DNA from: Actinomycetota bacterium
GTDB taxonomy: Bacteria; Actinomycetota; Geothermincolia; Geothermincolales; RBG-13-55-18
Direction: 5' to 3'
Assembly (NCBI GenBank): GCA_028697145.1
Contig: JAQVFR010000032.1
Coordinates: 1-43,432, forward strand
Length of the DNA stretch: 43,432 nt
Below are positions 15,337 through 24,118 of the stretch, one piece after another. Each line of letters begins with the position of its first letter. Positions within the stretch are counted from its first letter, which is position 1. The position numbers and the translations under genes were made by a program. Below the pieces are notes generated by a model. The model saw only the letters and a list, made by a program, of their open reading frames with translations. It was not told the DNA's origin and did no database searches.

Positions 15337-16914
15337 TTGGAGCCAGACAGCAGGGAACGGTCGGAGAAAACACACGCAGAGTGCTCAGAGCAGCAGACCC
15401 GGCGAATCATCAAGATAGACCTGCACGCATACCGCGGGCTTCTCCACAACCGGGACTTCAGGCTTCTCTGGCTTGGGCAGATACAGACGGCAATAGGGGA
15501 CTGGATCATAGTGGCCGTCCTGTTCGCCTTCGTCGACCAGCTCTCGGGCGGTAAGAGCTACGGCATAACCCTCATGATGCTGGCGAAGTTCCTGCCGGCC
15601 GTCCTGCTGGGTTTTCTCGCGGGCGTATTCATAGACCGCTTCGATCGCAAGAAGACCCTGGTGATAAGCGACCTGGCGAGAGCGGTCCTGTACGTGATCC
15701 TTCCCTTCTCACCCAACCTACTCGTGGTATGCATCCTGGTCTTCATCATCGAGACCTTCACCGTTATCTACGGGCCGGCCAGAGACGCCAGCGTCCCCGA
15801 CCTGGTGGAGCCGGAGCACCTGATGAGCGCCAACTCTCTCAACCAGTTGACCCTGTACGCGTCCATGGCGTTCGGGACCGCCATCGCGGGCTCGATCATC
15901 GCGCTCATCACCTGGCTGGGAAGGATAAACCCGGAGTTCATCGGTAAGTACATTGACCCGAACGTCGCCGTCTTTATCATCGACGCCTTCAGCTGCGTGG
16001 TTTCCGCCTACCTCATCTATCTGATAAAGGGCTTCAAACGCGTGCCCAAGGAGGAGAGGGAGAAATACTCCTCGCGTCTCATGCTGCAGGACCTGAAGGA
16101 GGGGTTCAATTACCTGAGGCAGACCAAGCTGACCAGGACGATACTCATCCTCACCCTCGCCTGCTTCCTGGGCGGAGGGACCATGTACGTCCTCACCATC
16201 GGATTCGTCAAGTACGCGCTCAGTGCCGGCGATGCGACCTTCATGTATATACTGACCGTTCTTCTCTCCGGGATGATGATTGGGTCGGTCCTGGCCGGTT
16301 TGCTGGGAGGGCCGTTCAGGAAGTGGTCCATGATGGGGTACGCTATCAGCCTGTTCGGGGCCTGTGTGGTCGCCTTTGCGGTGATCACCGCCCTCTGGCT
16401 ATCCTTTATCGTCGTGTTCGCCGGGGGCGTCTTCATGGGTTACGCGACCGTGGGGATGATAACCGTGCTCCACGAAAAACTCGAGGAGGAATTTCGCGGC
16501 CGGGCCTTCGCCGCCATCCAGATGGTCATGCGCGCCTCCATATTCGCGTCCATCCTGCTGGCGGGGCCCATCGCCGACCTGATCAACCTGATCGGACGCC
16601 GTCTTGGCATCGGTCCCCTATCCTTCCTCATCTTCAGGCTGGGCGGTTCCTTCGAGGGACAGATAGACGGAACAGTCGTCAATTTCAGGTATCTCTTGAA
16701 CGGGCCACAGATCGTTCTCCTCGTCGGAGGGATGGTGATATTGGGGGCCGGCATATACGGGAAAAGGGCGTTGAGCGGTTACGATACCCAGAAAGCCCCC
16801 GGCGGCGGCGAGAGCGGTTACGATACCCAGGAAGCCCCCGGCGGCGGCGAGAAATGCCCCGATGAAGAGGTTGGTGAGGGACCAGGGAACGCCGCACCGG
16901 AAGGCTCGGATTGA
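15337..16914 (+). CDS. MFS transporter with a duplicated C-terminal tail
   Basis: A 525-residue major facilitator of the EntS/MFS_3-like group, probably an exporter. It has twelve predicted spans and the loop motif GVFIDRFDRKK between spans 2 and 3 (about residues 88-98). The start is taken as TTG 15337 after GGGAG (six nt); no ATG lies in frame before the first span, so the N-terminal about 35 residues are uncertain. The C-terminus ends with a hydrophilic tail containing a 13-residue unit repeated twice (SGYDTQKAPGGGE), from a 39-bp DNA duplication. Substrate is not inferable, and no siderophore or antibiotic genes are nearby. Confidence 0.85.
   Translation: MEPDSRERSEKTHAECSEQQTRRIIKIDLHAYRGLLHNRDFRLLWLGQIQTAIGDWIIVAVLFAFVDQLSGGKSYGITLMMLAKFLPAVLLGFLAGVFIDRFDRKKTLVISDLARAVLYVILPFSPNLLVVCILVFIIETFTVIYGPARDASVPDLVEPEHLMSANSLNQLTLYASMAFGTAIAGSIIALITWLGRINPEFIGKYIDPNVAVFIIDAFSCVVSAYLIYLIKGFKRVPKEEREKYSSRLMLQDLKEGFNYLRQTKLTRTILILTLACFLGGGTMYVLTIGFVKYALSAGDATFMYILTVLLSGMMIGSVLAGLLGGPFRKWSMMGYAISLFGACVVAFAVITALWLSFIVVFAGGVFMGYATVGMITVLHEKLEEEFRGRAFAAIQMVMRASIFASILLAGPIADLINLIGRRLGIGPLSFLIFRLGGSFEGQIDGTVVNFRYLLNGPQIVLLVGGMVILGAGIYGKRALSGYDTQKAPGGGESGYDTQEAPGGGEKCPDEEVGEGPGNAAPEGSD
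16774..16851 (+). repeat. 39-bp tandem repeat inside the MFS gene tail
   Basis: Units 16774-16812 and 16813-16851 differ at a single position and are a multiple of three, so the frame is kept. They encode the repeated SGYDTQ(K/E)APGGGE. This looks like a recent in-frame slippage or duplication event. Confidence 0.9.
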
Positions 16915-17004
16915 AGCCCCGCCCATACAACCCGGAAAACGCTCGAGTGCTCACTCCCTCGAGACCGGCGCTGTAGCGGCCGTCATGCCGTGACGCGAAG
17001 GGCT

Positions 17005-17128
17005 GGGGCCAGGTCTTGATTTTTTGACGATAAGATCCGGCGATCAACCCATAATGCCTGGTTATAGGCGGGCATATGTGAAATAATGATTAACATACCG
17101 GGGTATGCAAAAAACAAGACCTGACCCC
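17005..17128 (-). repeat. RAYT-linked palindromic element, copy E5 (124 bp)
   Basis: The right arm is the perfect A end (complement begins GGGGTCAGGTCTTGTTTTTT, then the CATAC-CCCG-GTATG hairpin). The left arm is the degenerate B end (GGGGCCAGGTCTTGATTTTT). The A end lies 18 nt from the stop of the leftward metallo-hydrolase gene and 90 nt from the rightward MFS stop, so it again faces a gene 3' end. Confidence 0.88.
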
Positions 17129-17146
17129 AAGGTTTGCCAGGGTTTG

Positions 17147-17776
17147 TTAGATTCCGATGAGGAAGGGGTTGGTGCGTTTCTCCCAGCCCACCACGGTGGC
17201 GTCCATGTGGCCGGGCAGGATGCGCGTGTCCGTGGGCAGGGTGAAGACCTTCTCCTTGACCGAGCGCAGCAGGGTATCCATGGACCCGCCCGGGAAGTCG
17301 GTGCGGCCGATAGAGCCGCGGAAGACCAGGTCCCCGGCGAAGAGCACGTCGCCCACGAGGAAACACACGCTGCCGCCGGAGTGCCCCGGGGTATGCAGCA
17401 CCTTGAACTTCATCCCCGCCAGCTCCAGCTCCTGGCCGTCCTCGAGGGGCAGGAACTCGGCGGGCAGCTCCAGCTTGTCCATGCCCATCATGTTCAGGAG
17501 CATGGGGGGGATGTGCTCGAGCAGGCGCGAGTCCTCCTCGTGCATGTAGGAAGGGGCGCCGGTGGCCTGCGCGATCTCGTTAAGGCCCAGGAGGTGGTCG
17601 GGATGGCCGTGGGTGAGCAGGATCGCCACCAGCTCGATGTCGTTTTTCTCCAGGTAGTCCAGTACCTGCGAGGCGGACGTGCCGGCGTCGACCAGCACCG
17701 CCTCCTTCGTCTCGTCGTTGACCGCGAGATAGGTGTTGCTGCCGAAACCGTAATCGGTGAATGCCACGATGTCCAA
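17147..17776 (-). CDS. Metallo-beta-lactamase-fold hydrolase (glyoxalase II-like)
   Basis: A 209-residue cytoplasmic metallohydrolase with the dinuclear metal ligands THGHPDH (HxHxDH), HTPGHSGG, FAGDLVF and LPGHMD in order. The size and RTDFPGGS segment match YcbL/glyoxalase II-like thioester hydrolases. The start is taken as TTG 17776 because GGAGGAGAGGAG precedes it. The longer frame to 17851 lacks a ribosome site and has an unlikely N-terminus. It faces away from the receiver-HisKA gene. The true substrate is unknown. Confidence 0.88.
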   Translation of the reverse strand: MDIVAFTDYGFGSNTYLAVNDETKEAVLVDAGTSASQVLDYLEKNDIELVAILLTHGHPDHLLGLNEIAQATGAPSYMHEEDSRLLEHIPPMLLNMMGMDKLELPAEFLPLEDGQELELAGMKFKVLHTPGHSGGSVCFLVGDVLFAGDLVFRGSIGRTDFPGGSMDTLLRSVKEKVFTLPTDTRILPGHMDATVVGWEKRTNPFLIGI

Positions 17777-17916
17777 GAAAAACTCCTCTCCTCCGCTGCT
17801 GTTTCTGGGGTGAATTATAAAGCAACGTCCCCCGGCGGCAAAATGGGTCATATCATTGCGGCTAATGCTCGCGGTGTCCGCTACCGATTATGAGGTTGAC
17901 GGAGGGGGGAGAGGCC

Positions 17917-18636
17917 ATGGTGCCAGGCAAGAAAAGGATCACCATTCTCTACGTGGACGACAGCGCCTTCGAGCGCGAGGTCGTCGGCAATTTCCTGGAG
18001 GCGGAGGGATACGAGGTCATGACCAGCGGGGACCCGCTGGAGGGCATCGAACTCGCGCGCGGCAAGGCGCCCGACCTCATCCTGCTCGACCTGCACATGC
18101 CAGGAATGGACGGGAACGCCGTGGTGGGGCGCATGCGCGAGATACCCGCGCTGCGGGAGGTGCCCATCGTAGCCCTGAGCGCGACTATCGATGGGGGCGA
18201 TCAGGCGGTGCTGTGCGGGATGTTCGACGGCTTCCTGGGGAAGCCCATAGACGCGGACGCCTTCCCTGCGCAGGTGAGAGGGTTCATATCGCGGAGAAGG
18301 GGGGAAACCGGAGGAGGAGCCGACCCGCTGGGCAGCGTGAAAAAACGGGGCGGTGGGGAGGAGGGCGATCCCGCCGCCGCGGACGACCCGCGGGAGGCGT
18401 TGGAGGCGTTGGAAAGGATAAGGTCCGCCCTGTCCCACGACCTGCGTTCGCCCCTCACGGTGATGATCTCCTACGCGGGCACGGTGGGGAGGAGGAAAGC
18501 GGGGGAGTTGAGCGAACGCCAGAGCGAGATGCTCGACCTCGTGGTGGAGCAGGGCTTCAAGATGGACGAGCTCATAGCGGAGCTGGCGCTCATCGCCCGC
18601 GAGACCCTCGAACGCTACGGTTATCCCCCTAAATAG
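17917..18636 (+). CDS. Receiver-HisKA protein without an ATPase domain
   Basis: A 239-residue two-component protein. Residues 8-125 form a receiver domain with D14/D15, phosphoacceptor D58 (LILLDLHMPGMDG), T90 and K109 (LGKPID). After a glycine-rich linker (about 130-160), residues 164-230 form a HisKA dimerisation domain with the H-box ALSHDLRSPLTVMISY (H174). The protein then ends (YGYPPK) with no HATPase_c domain. It cannot autophosphorylate alone and may act as a phosphotransfer adaptor. The ATG at 17917 has GGAGGGGGGAGAGG upstream. Its stop overlaps the convergent reductase gene by 8 bp. A truncated hybrid kinase is the alternative, but no remnant follows. Confidence 0.85.
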   Translation: MVPGKKRITILYVDDSAFEREVVGNFLEAEGYEVMTSGDPLEGIELARGKAPDLILLDLHMPGMDGNAVVGRMREIPALREVPIVALSATIDGGDQAVLCGMFDGFLGKPIDADAFPAQVRGFISRRRGETGGGADPLGSVKKRGGGEEGDPAAADDPREALEALERIRSALSHDLRSPLTVMISYAGTVGRRKAGELSERQSEMLDLVVEQGFKMDELIAELALIARETLERYGYPPK

Positions 18637-20641
18637 CCAGCCCCACCTCGTAGCCTTCCTGGATGGCTTCGATGGCTTTGCGGGCTTCCTTCGCGTCTCC
18701 CGCCAGGTGGACCTCCATGCCTTTCGCCTTCAGTTCCTCGTAAAGCTCGCCCGCGGGGCATGAGCCGGCGGCGACGATCACCGTGTCGGCTGGGATGGAC
18801 TCCTCCACGCCGCCTATCTCCACCACCACCCTGTCCTCCTCGATACGTTTGGCCACGGCGTTACGGCGCATGTCGATGCCCAGGTGCCGCATGTCCTGCA
18901 GTATGGTCCAGCGGGTGGATATGCCGACGTCACGGCACACCTTGTCCAGCATCTCGACCACGGTCACCTTCTTGGTGCCGCGGCTGCACAGTTCCCTCAG
19001 GGTGTCCGTGTCCTCGGCGTTGTTCATGAAAAGGTAGAAGAGGGTGTCGGCCGAGATGGTGCCGATGCTCGCCACGTACATGGCGGTCTCCGAGCCCACC
19101 GCGCCGCCACCGATGATGACGATGTTCTCTCCCTCGGGGTCTTCCCTGCCTTCCAGGATGTCCCAAGCCATGACCACGCTGGGGCCGTCGACGCCAGGGA
19201 TGGGCGGGACGGCCTGGCGCCCCCCGGTGGCCACAACCACCGCGTCATAGCCCTCGGCGGCGAGCAGGTCGGCCGTGGCCTCCGTCTCCAGATACAACTC
19301 CACGCCGGCGTCGTCGAGCTGCACGTCCAGGTCCTCCACGGCGGTCCAGAACTCCTCGCGCCCCGGGGGGATGGCGGCCAGGTTCAGCTGCCCGCCCAGG
19401 ACGTCGCTCTTCTCGTACAGGCTCACCGCGTGTCCGCGCTCGGCGGCGGTTATAGCGGCCTTCATGCCGGCGGGGCCGCCGCCCACCACCGCTACCCGCT
19501 TCGCTTTCGCAGGGGCTTCGGCCTTGAACTCCAGCTCGCGGCCGGCGCGGGGATTGAGGGTGCAGGTCACGGGCTGCAGGTAGAAGACGTGGTCGAAGCA
19601 GCCCTGGTTGCAGCCGATGCAGTGGGTTATGGCCTCGTAGCGGCCCTCGTATGCCTTCTCGGCGAGGAAGGGGTCGGCGATGAGGGCGCGGGCCATGGTC
19701 ACCAGGTCCGCCAGGCCCATGCGCAGGATCTCGTCGGCGACGAAGACGTCGTTGATGCGGTTGGAGGCGATCACCGGCACCCCGACCTTCGACTTGACCC
19801 CGGCCGCGAGGTAGGCGAGGCCGGCGCGCGGCACGCACATGGGAAGCTGCGGCACCCTGGTCTCGTGCCATCCGCCGGTGACGTTGATCACGCTCGCGCC
19901 GTGCTTTTCCAGCTCGGCGGCGAAGAGCGACCACTCGCGGTTGGTGTTGCCGCCCTGCATGTAGTCGTGGCCGTCGATGCGGAAACTTATAGGATATGCA
20001 GGTCCCACCGCCTCGCGCACGGCGTCGGACACCTCGAGCCCGAAGCGCATGCGGTTCTCCAGCGGCCCGCCGTACTCGTCCTCGCGCAGGTTGATGGTGG
20101 GGGAGAAGAACTGCGGGATGAGGTAACCCGTGCACGCCAGCACCTCGACGACGTCGTAGCCGGCTTCCTTCACCCGCCGCGCGGCCTCGGCGTAGTCGCG
20201 CTTGGTCTGCTCGATGTCCTCGTGCGTCATCGCCCGCGGCTCCTCTCCGGTGAAGCGGGAGGCGACCGCCGAGGGGGCCACCGCCTGCCGGCCCTCCATG
20301 GCGAAGGAATGGGAGTAACGCCCGGCGTGGTAGAGCTGGCATGCCGCCGCCGCCCCGTGTTTCCTGATGGCGTCCGCCAGGATGGCGTGCCCCTCGACGC
20401 AGGAGTCGTCCCGCATGTTGAGCAGCCAGGTCCCGCCCGAGACGTCGTTTATGGTGCAGCCGCCCACGATGATCATGCCGGTCCCGCCGCGCGCCCTCTC
20501 CTCGTAGAAGGCGACGATGCGGTCGTTGACCCTGCCGTCCGGGGTGTAGTTGAGGTGCATGGCGGTCATGACGATACGGTTGCGCAGCTCCAGGTCTCCG
20601 ATCTTCTGCGGCGTGAGCAGTTTCTTCAGCAACGACCTCAT
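18629..20641 (-). CDS. Old Yellow Enzyme-type NADH:flavin oxidoreductase (2,4-dienoyl-CoA reductase-like)
   Basis: A 670-residue modular flavoenzyme: an FMN TIM barrel (about 1-370, LRNRIVMTAMHLNYTPDGRVNDR; QLYHAGRYS; FRIDGHDYMQGG), a [4Fe-4S] site CIGCNQGCFDHVFYLQPVTC, then a FAD/NAD(P)H domain (VAVVGGGPAGMKAA; IVIIGGGAVGSETA). This is the FadH/BaiCD/TMADH architecture that reduces activated C=C bonds using NAD(P)H, often on acyl-CoAs. It is divergent from a CoA-transferase gene across 221 bp, compatible with joint work on a CoA-linked substrate. The exact substrate is not predictable. Convergent overlap of 8 bp with the receiver-HisKA gene. Confidence 0.9.
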   Translation of the reverse strand: MRSLLKKLLTPQKIGDLELRNRIVMTAMHLNYTPDGRVNDRIVAFYEERARGGTGMIIVGGCTINDVSGGTWLLNMRDDSCVEGHAILADAIRKHGAAAACQLYHAGRYSHSFAMEGRQAVAPSAVASRFTGEEPRAMTHEDIEQTKRDYAEAARRVKEAGYDVVEVLACTGYLIPQFFSPTINLREDEYGGPLENRMRFGLEVSDAVREAVGPAYPISFRIDGHDYMQGGNTNREWSLFAAELEKHGASVINVTGGWHETRVPQLPMCVPRAGLAYLAAGVKSKVGVPVIASNRINDVFVADEILRMGLADLVTMARALIADPFLAEKAYEGRYEAITHCIGCNQGCFDHVFYLQPVTCTLNPRAGRELEFKAEAPAKAKRVAVVGGGPAGMKAAITAAERGHAVSLYEKSDVLGGQLNLAAIPPGREEFWTAVEDLDVQLDDAGVELYLETEATADLLAAEGYDAVVVATGGRQAVPPIPGVDGPSVVMAWDILEGREDPEGENIVIIGGGAVGSETAMYVASIGTISADTLFYLFMNNAEDTDTLRELCSRGTKKVTVVEMLDKVCRDVGISTRWTILQDMRHLGIDMRRNAVAKRIEEDRVVVEIGGVEESIPADTVIVAAGSCPAGELYEELKAKGMEVHLAGDAKEARKAIEAIQEGYEVGLAI

Positions 20642-20862
20642 CCCCTCTCAAAAATTCTCCAGCTCCGTTCCCGGCGCGGACGAAACGCGGCGCGTCAGGT
20701 CCACCGGTCTTTTTCACGTACGCGGCGCGCGATATGCCGGAACGCGAGCCGCGCCACCGGGGCTTCCCTCCCGCTCTCCGCCGCCGCTTTCGGCCGCGAA
20801 CAATGTGATATAGTATAGCAGAAAATCCGTGGCCGGTATTATGCGTTTACCGAGGTTAAAGC

Positions 20863-22638
20863 ATGTTCGACGCATTCTCGGGCAGGGTGGGGGACAAACT
20901 AGAGGTGGCGGCGAGGGGGAGCGCCGAGGGCAAGGTAACCGACCTGCGGGAGGCGGTCTCCGACCTCATAAGACCGGGCATGCATTTCCACGTCGCCCAC
21001 GCCTACATGCGCCCCAACGCCGCGGTCTACGAGATATGCCGCCGTTTCTGGGGCCGGGACCCGGGGTTTACCATATCGGCCCTGGGCTTCATCGCCAACA
21101 TGGTCCTCTTCGTGTATGGCGGCCTGGCGCGCAAGCTCATCACCTCCTTCTGCGGGGATTCCTACCCCTTTCCGGGGCCCAACCGCATCTACCAGGATGC
21201 CTTCCGGGAGGGGCGCCTGGAGATAGAGAACTGGACCGTGCTCACCCTGCCGCAGCGCCTGCTGGCGGGGGCGATGGGCGTGGACTGGATGCCCACGCAT
21301 TCAATAACGGGAAGCTCGATGCAGGAGGAGAACGCCCGCGATTTCTGCGTGGTGGACACCCCGGACGGGGGGAAGGTGGGCATGGTGCGGGCCCTGCGCC
21401 CCGACCTCACCCTCGCCCACGTCTGGGCCGCGGACCCGGCCGGCAACGCGCTGCTCACTCCGCCCTACGCCGAGAGCGTGAACGCCGCCTTTGCCGCCAG
21501 GGAGGGCGTGCTGCTGACGGTGGAGAAGGTGGTGGACGCGGACTTCCTGCGCCGCTATCCGCACTTCGTGAAGATACCCGGATACCTGGTGCGGGCGGTA
21601 TGCCCGGCCCCCATGGGAGTGCACCCGTCCGGGGCCTCCAACCAGGGCATAGAGGAGTTCGACCCCTACGCCGAGGACGAGGAGTTCATGCTCGCGCTGC
21701 GCAAGGCATGCAAGGACGACGAGGCCCTGGAGGAGTGGGTAAGGGAATGGCTCCTGGAGGTGGAGGACCACGACCACTACATGCGCAAGGTCGGTTACGA
21801 GAAGATATGGTTCCTCAAGGGGCGTGCGGCGGCGGACTCCTGGAGGTCGGAACTGGCCGCGCTAGCGCCCGGCATCAGGCGGGAGCCGGACTGGGACCCC
21901 TCCGAGATGATGGTCGTCGAGGCCGCTCGCCTGCTCAAGGAGAGGATCAAGGCCAACGGCTACCGCACCATACTGGCCGGCATCGGGGCTTCCAACCTGG
22001 CGGCCTGGAAGGCCTGGTACGACCTGCGGCGGGAGGACTACGGCGTTGACCTCATGGCCGAGGTGGGATTCTACGGCTACACGCCGCGCCCCTCCGACCC
22101 CTTCATCTTCAACTTCCGCAACATGCACACCTGCACCATGCTCACGGACGTGTTCGCCGTCCTCGGCTCCATGGTGGGGGCGGAGAGCAACCGCGCCATC
22201 GGCGTGCTGGGCGCCGGGCAGGTGGATAGCCTGGGCAACATCAATTCCACCAAGATCCCCGAGCTGGACCTCTTCCTGGTGGGCTCGGGGGGCGCCTGCG
22301 ACGTGGCCCTGGGCGCGCGGGAGATGTTGCTCACCGTGCCCCAGGACAAGCTGCGCACCCCGCACACCGTGTCCTATATCACGGCGCCGGGGCACCGGGT
22401 CCGCACCCTGGTGACCACCATGGGGGTATTCGAGAAACCGCCGGGGGAGGACGAGTTCGTGCTAGCCGCATATTTTCCCGGCGTCGGCGCGGACGGGCGC
22501 GAGGCGGCGGAGAGGATCGGCGCGCGCTGCGGATGGGAGCTGCGCACGGCGCGTACGCTGCGGGCGGTGGACCCACCGGGACGTGACGAGCTCTACGACG
22601 TCCGCATCTTCGACCCCAAACGCTACTTCCTCCAGTAA
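20863..22638 (+). CDS. CoA-transferase, both subunits fused in one chain
   Basis: A 591-residue class I CoA-transferase-like protein. The first half (about 1-300) resembles the alpha subunit (LIRPGMHFHVAHAYMRPNAAVYEICRRF; VDWMPTHSITGSSM). The second half (about 350-580) resembles the beta subunit (MHTCTMLTDVFAVLGSMVGAESNRAIGVLGAGQVDSLGNINSTKIP; VGSGGACDVALGAREMLLT), as in glutaconate CoA-transferase A and B. ATG 20863 follows GAGGTTAAAGC. Other genomes usually encode the halves separately. The divergent reductase suggests an acyl-CoA pathway. Element E6 begins 7 nt after the stop. Confidence 0.82.
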   Translation: MFDAFSGRVGDKLEVAARGSAEGKVTDLREAVSDLIRPGMHFHVAHAYMRPNAAVYEICRRFWGRDPGFTISALGFIANMVLFVYGGLARKLITSFCGDSYPFPGPNRIYQDAFREGRLEIENWTVLTLPQRLLAGAMGVDWMPTHSITGSSMQEENARDFCVVDTPDGGKVGMVRALRPDLTLAHVWAADPAGNALLTPPYAESVNAAFAAREGVLLTVEKVVDADFLRRYPHFVKIPGYLVRAVCPAPMGVHPSGASNQGIEEFDPYAEDEEFMLALRKACKDDEALEEWVREWLLEVEDHDHYMRKVGYEKIWFLKGRAAADSWRSELAALAPGIRREPDWDPSEMMVVEAARLLKERIKANGYRTILAGIGASNLAAWKAWYDLRREDYGVDLMAEVGFYGYTPRPSDPFIFNFRNMHTCTMLTDVFAVLGSMVGAESNRAIGVLGAGQVDSLGNINSTKIPELDLFLVGSGGACDVALGAREMLLTVPQDKLRTPHTVSYITAPGHRVRTLVTTMGVFEKPPGEDEFVLAAYFPGVGADGREAAERIGARCGWELRTARTLRAVDPPGRDELYDVRIFDPKRYFLQ

Positions 22639-22645
22639 TCCCGAT

Positions 22646-22729
22646 GGGGTCAGGTCTTGTTTTTTGCATACCCTGGTATGTTACCAGTTGCAAGCAGGTA
22701 CTTTTCACACAAATACAAGACCTGACCCC
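22646..22729 (+). repeat. RAYT-linked palindromic element, copy E6 (84 bp, internally deleted)
   Basis: Has the intact A end and CATAC-CCTG-GTATG hairpin, then jumps to a short interior and the closing CAAGACCTGACCCC. It is 40 bp shorter than the other copies. It lies 7 nt after the CoA-transferase stop (A end toward it) and 19 nt from the stop of the convergent small gene. Confidence 0.85.
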
Positions 22730-22748
22730 GCTGCGTGGCGATCAGGGT

Positions 22749-22889
22749 TTAGCCGCCGCCGATGGGGGTGAGGTTGACGTTTATGTTGCCCAGGAGCTCC
22801 GCTACGGTGGTGCTTTCCGGATCGATCAAGTTGTTTTTGAGATAACGCGTGAGCAGGTAGAGGAGAAACTCTATTTCCGGCGTTTCCAT
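22749..22889 (-). CDS. Small hypothetical protein, 46 aa
   Basis: A short gene with a strong ribosome site (AAAGGAGG, 7 nt before ATG 22889). The product begins METPEIEFLLYLLTRYLKNN and ends NINVNLTPIGGG. It has an amphipathic helix in the first half, no signal peptide, and no family I recognise. The good ribosome site and acidic/hydrophobic pattern argue that it is real. It is convergent with the CoA-transferase gene, with E6 between the two 3' ends. The 179 nt upstream (22890-23068) separate it from the ADP-ribosylglycohydrolase stop and show nothing else. Confidence 0.7.
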   Translation of the reverse strand: METPEIEFLLYLLTRYLKNNLIDPESTTVAELLGNINVNLTPIGGG

Positions 22890-23068
22890 GCAGCCCCCTC
22901 CTTTCAGAAAATCCCGCTACATACTCTTACAATTCCCCGCCCGGCACCCTTGAAAACCATCCGCGCCACGCATGCGTCCCGCCCCGGAAGAACGCGGCAC
23001 GGGACGATATTGGATCCATCGAAATCCCCCGCGGCATCCTTTAACGAGGGCCGGAGTCGAGGCCCCGC

Positions 23069-24058
23069 TCATTCCACCGCGCCCGGCTCCCCCACGATGT
23101 GGAAGATGCGCGCGGCGAGGTCCGCGATCTCCCCCCCGGCCTCCACTCCGTCGCGCCAGCGCGCGGGTATGGCCTCGAGGCCGTTATATGCCCCGCTTAT
23201 GGCGCCGGCCACGGCCGCCGTGGTGTCCGCGTCGATCCCGCCGCCCACGGCGCGCGAGACCGTTTCCTCGAAATCGCCGGGAGTGCGCAGGAAGCAGAAG
23301 AAAGCGCTCGCAACCGTCTCGACGACGTAACCGCTGGTGCCCAGCCGGGCCAGTGCCTCCTCCACCTCCATGCCCCCCGCGAGGAAGCGCGCGGCCATCT
23401 CGAGCCGCTCCGCGACGGCGCAGGGGCCGATGAAACCCGCGGTGTCGGTTATGAGTGAGCCCGGCTCCAGGTCGCCGCGGGCCGCCCGGGCCACGGCATA
23501 AGCCACCGCCTGGCTTCCCGCGACAGCCTCGGCGTTGTCGTGGGTTATGGCGGCGGCGGCACGGACGTCACGGCGAAGCCCCTCCAGGTCGCGGCAGTCC
23601 AGGAGCCCGACGGGCGCGATGCGCATAGCGGCGCCGTTTCCCGCGGCCATCTCGCCCTTCATGCCGCTCTCGCGTGGGGAGACGCCCTCGGCCAGCCTGC
23701 TCATGGACTCGTAGGTCGCCCCTCCGATGCCCCTCCAGTCCCTGGAATCGAACCACGCGACGAATTCCCTGGCGGTGTCCTCCAGGTCGAATCCACCGCA
23801 GCGGACTATGCTGCGGGCGTGGCAGAGCATCATCTTGGTATCGTCGGTCCACTGGCCCGCCTTCAGCATCCTCCAGGGGGCGTCCATGAAATCGCGCACC
23901 GCTCCCATGCGTTTCCTGATCTCGGACGCGCGCATCCCCTCGACCGGCATGCCGAGGGCGTCGCCCACGGCAAGCCCCAGGAGCGATCCCTGGAACCGCG
24001 CCTGGGCCGGACCGGTTCCCTCTCCTATCTTCCTCACCCCTTCTCTCTCGCTCGACAC
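23069..24058 (-). CDS. ADP-ribosylglycohydrolase family protein
   Basis: A 329-residue DraG/ARH-like hydrolase removing ADP-ribose from proteins or small molecules, a Mg2+-dependent reaction. Motifs in order: GSLLGLAVGDALGMPVEG (about 24-41), GQWTDDTKMM (about 68-77, metal ligands) and AVGGGIDADTTAAVAGAISGAYNG (about 268-291, replacing the usual GGDTDT with GGIDADT). It starts at GTG 24058; a GTG further in is possible. It is divergent from a C45 peptidase gene. No ADP-ribosyltransferase is visible nearby, so a nitrogenase-regulating DraG role is not supported. Confidence 0.9.
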   Translation of the reverse strand: MSSEREGVRKIGEGTGPAQARFQGSLLGLAVGDALGMPVEGMRASEIRKRMGAVRDFMDAPWRMLKAGQWTDDTKMMLCHARSIVRCGGFDLEDTAREFVAWFDSRDWRGIGGATYESMSRLAEGVSPRESGMKGEMAAGNGAAMRIAPVGLLDCRDLEGLRRDVRAAAAITHDNAEAVAGSQAVAYAVARAARGDLEPGSLITDTAGFIGPCAVAERLEMAARFLAGGMEVEEALARLGTSGYVVETVASAFFCFLRTPGDFEETVSRAVGGGIDADTTAAVAGAISGAYNGLEAIPARWRDGVEAGGEIADLAARIFHIVGEPGAVE

Positions 24059-24118
24059 ATCGTTTATAGGTTAATATATTCAGGGGTTTTATGACATGTC
24101 AGACCCTAGGGGGTGAAT

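Noticed and set aside
23069-24058. DraG for nitrogenase control
   Set aside because: No DraT, nif genes or ammonium transporter nearby; only the family can be supported.
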